A stretch of DNA of 64,000 bases. Source: QHXN01 sp032162705. GTDB taxonomy: Bacteria > Acidobacteriota > Blastocatellia > Pyrinomonadales > Pyrinomonadaceae. The translations under genes and the position numbers were made by a program. A model generated the notes under the pieces. The model had not been told where the DNA came from. It did no database searches and was given only the letters and a program-made list of their open reading frames with translations. The stretch is taken from contig JAVRON010000098.1 of assembly GCA_032162705.1 (NCBI GenBank), positions 1 to 64,000 of the forward strand, in the 5' to 3' direction. Position 1 is the stretch's first letter; each line of letters starts with the position of its first letter. This document shows positions 63,502-64,000 of this stretch, piece after piece.

Positions 63502-64000
63502 CTAATGCGTAGCTATGAGCGCGCGCAGGGCTTCTTCGGGACGCTCGGCGCGCATGAGCGTCTCGCCGATGAGGAAGGCTTGGAAGCCGCAGGCGCGCAG
63601 GCGGCGTATGTCTGCGGCGTTGCGCAGGCCGCTCTCGCTCACGAGCAGCGCATGGGCGGGCGCGCGGGCGGCCAGCTCGACGGAGGTTTCGAGCGAGACC
63701 TTAAAACTGTGCAGGTCGCGATTGTTCACACCGATGAGACGCGCCCCCGCTTCATGCGCGCGTCTCAGCTCCGAAGCGGTGTGGACTTCGACAAGCGCAT
63801 CCATGCCGAGTTCCCTTTCGGTGAGGGCGAGTAACGTCTTGAGCTTTGCGTCGTCGAGCGCCGCGACGATCAGAAGCAGCGCGTCCGCGCCCGCGATGGC
63901 CGACTCGTAGACCTGATACTCGTCGAAGATAAAATCCTTACGTAAGACGGGCAGACGCGTGCTCGCCTTCGCTTCGGCCAGATCGTCGAGAGAGCCGCGA
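63502..64000 (-). CDS. trpC: Indole-3-glycerol phosphate synthase (5' part beyond window)
   Basis: The C-terminal 165 residues or so are present. The frame runs off the window end and reads LPVLRKDFIFDEYQVYESA, with the catalytic Lys, then EVHTASELRRA, GVNNRDLHSF and LLVSESGL, all typical TrpC motifs. It precedes trpF by 58 bp in the transcription direction. The start lies outside the window, so it is partial by position and not broken. Confidence 0.95.
   Translation of the reverse strand, partial: RGSLDDLAEAKASTRLPVLRKDFIFDEYQVYESAIAGADALLLIVAALDDAKLKTLLALTERELGMDALVEVHTASELRRAHEAGARLIGVNNRDLHSFKVSLETSVELAARAPAHALLVSESGLRNAADIRRLRACGFQAFLIGETLMRAERPEEALRALIATH

Overview
The window is one 64 kb piece of a GC-rich, Gram-negative-type bacterial chromosome. 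Gene content fits an acidobacterium of the class Blastocatellia (Pyrinomonadaceae-like): tandem M16 peptidases, secreted HEAT proteins, a transaldolase-glucose-6-phosphate isomerase fusion, OpcA, an Rrf2-led SUF operon, and very abundant intergenic hairpin repeats. The taxonomic call is an inference from gene content, not from a marker comparison. No rRNA, CRISPR array, prophage, plasmid function or intact insertion sequence was seen. There is one tRNA (Phe).

Layout. 0.2-5 kb: family 2 glycosyltransferase, S13 D,D-carboxypeptidase, prepilin peptidase and an NtrB/PilS-like histidine kinase. 5-12.3 kb (minus strand): UbiD-family decarboxylase plus FAD monooxygenase, a HEAT protein, and an active/inactive M16 peptidase pair. 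12.9-23.6 kb (plus strand): an FHA-TM-trypsin protein, a GT39-like membrane glycosyltransferase, then a three-gene operon of a secreted helical-repeat protein, a lipoprotein phosphodiesterase, and an unusual YbhN/MprF-type TM domain fused to an FtsX/MacB permease. 23.7-30.6 kb: a SET-domain protein, then a minus-strand cluster of NSAR/OSBS-type racemase, M20 deacylase, GNAT, gamma-glutamyltransferase and Xaa-Pro aminopeptidase. It looks like a peptide and D-amino-acid salvage system. 30.9-37.2 kb: rrf2-sufBCDSU with a clear promoter/operator. 37.2-51.6 kb: a carbon operon transcribed tal-pgi, gnd, zwf, opcA, glk, pgl, GH63-like glucosidase, fbp. 52-57.8 kb: LolA-like secreted protein, ATP-grasp protein with a histone-like tail, tRNA-Phe, a membrane protein behind a strong promoter and structured leader, and an amidohydrolase. 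58-64 kb: recA, then trpA, trpB, a receiver-GGDEF gene, trpF and trpC (trpC is cut by the window end).

The most distinctive feature is between the genes. At least thirteen intergenic sites carry arrays with a strict 7-bp period, arranged as inverted repeats that would fold into long hairpins. They use at least five unrelated heptamer families (AGTGATA, AGTAGTC, GATGAAC, GTCTGAA, TCAGCTT types). Six genes have their stop codon inside such an array. A second repeat class is MITE-like, about 90-160 bp, with a CCGCAGAGG core palindrome and outer inverted repeats. A third carries GAAGCCCGACCGTGAGG. Several gene junctions (sufS start, trpB-trpA, M20-GNAT, sufC end) also show short tandem duplications of start or stop regions.
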